Below, one piece after another: positions 14,299-14,445 of a stretch of 14,445 bases of DNA. The notes under the pieces are model-generated. The model worked only from the letters and a program-made list of their open reading frames with translations. It did not search any database and was not told the DNA's origin. Where the stretch lies: NCBI GenBank assembly GCA_024762735.1, contig JANTGU010000023.1, forward strand, positions 1 through 14,445. Direction: 5' to 3'. This DNA is from Bacteroidales bacterium. Lineage in GTDB: Bacteria; Bacteroidota; Bacteroidia; Bacteroidales; F082. The position numbers and the translations under genes are program-made. Every line of letters starts with the position of its first letter. Within the stretch, counting starts at the first letter, position 1.

Positions 14299-14400
14299 AA
14301 CCCAACCTAACCTAACAACCCAACCTAACAGGTCTTTATAGCGAGTTTATTAAAGACCTGTTAGGTTGGGCTAAACCGCGACCTGTTAGGTTGGGCTAAA
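14299..14400. repeat. Nested inverted and direct repeat (REP-like element candidate)
   Basis: The stretch has two left copies of AACCCAACCTAAC (14299-14311 and 14317-14329) and two right copies of a 21-bp unit beginning GACCTGTTAGG (14355-14375 and 14380-14400, 25-bp period). The left copies are the reverse complement of the core of the right ones. So 14319-14338 pairs perfectly over 20 bp with 14351-14370, and 14301-14311 can pair with 14385-14395, forming a nested double hairpin. The organisation resembles REP/BIME or MITE-type elements, which occur dispersed in genomes; only one locus is visible here. Confidence 0.85.
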
Positions 14401-14412
14401 AAAAATATTTTT
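14319..14412 (+). terminator. Possible terminator after the MCE gene
   Basis: A 20-bp perfect stem with a 12-base loop (14319-14370) lies 30 bp past the MCE stop codon. The second right copy (14380-14395) could replace the first in the stem and would then be followed by CTAAAAAAAATATTTTT. The tail is A-rich before the T run, so it is not a textbook intrinsic terminator. Strong hairpin certain; termination uncertain. Confidence 0.4.
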
Positions 14413-14445
14413 CATTCGTGTTGGTGATTAAAAAAATTATCTATT

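Noticed and set aside
14299..14400. CRISPR array
   Set aside because: There are only two copies per orientation with 18- and 25-bp periods, no spacers of regular length and no cas genes; an inverted repeat element explains it better.

Overview
The window looks like chromosomal DNA of a Bacteroidota bacterium, probably in or near Bacteroidales/Marinilabiliales. The evidence is the gene families (a Bacteroidota-type LptD, a DUF2490 outer-membrane protein, an amidase with SPOR-type repeats next to an MCE protein), promoter -7 boxes of the form TAnnTTTG in front of several genes, and weak or absent Shine-Dalgarno sequences. Thirteen complete genes and one 3' gene fragment are supported. There is no RNA gene, CRISPR array, insertion sequence or phage gene, and no gene-free stretch exceeds 300 bases.

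Left part (1-3323, all + strand): the end of a VOC/glyoxalase-family gene, a second complete PhnB-like VOC gene, a DUF1801 gene, a secreted gamma-glutamyltransferase-family Ntn hydrolase and a membrane-anchored SRPBCC-domain protein. The genes are closely spaced and look like ordinary accessory metabolism or stress functions.

Middle part (3474-7223): a divergent regulator/transport module. A TetR-family regulator on the - strand faces a + strand operon of a SulP anion transporter with a STAS domain, a beta-carbonic anhydrase and a DUF2490 outer-membrane protein, the last two overlapping by 8 nt. The 142-bp divergent region holds a TAnnTTTG box for each direction and an 11-bp inverted repeat, one arm beside each box. 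I read it as a TetR-controlled inorganic-carbon (bicarbonate) uptake module. The substrate and the role of the DUF2490 protein are inference. This is the best candidate in the window for an under-described system.

Right part: dprA (DNA uptake/recombination) behind a hotdog thioesterase on the - strand (7370-8920), then envelope biogenesis genes: lptD (- strand, 9098-11791) and, divergently, an N-acetylmuramoyl-L-alanine amidase with two SPOR-type repeats followed by an MCE/MlaD-like protein (11866-14289). lptD and the amidase face each other across 74 bp and both appear to start with TTG. The window ends in a nested inverted/direct repeat (14299-14400) with a perfect 20-bp stem. It resembles a dispersed palindromic repeat and may also end transcription of the MCE gene.
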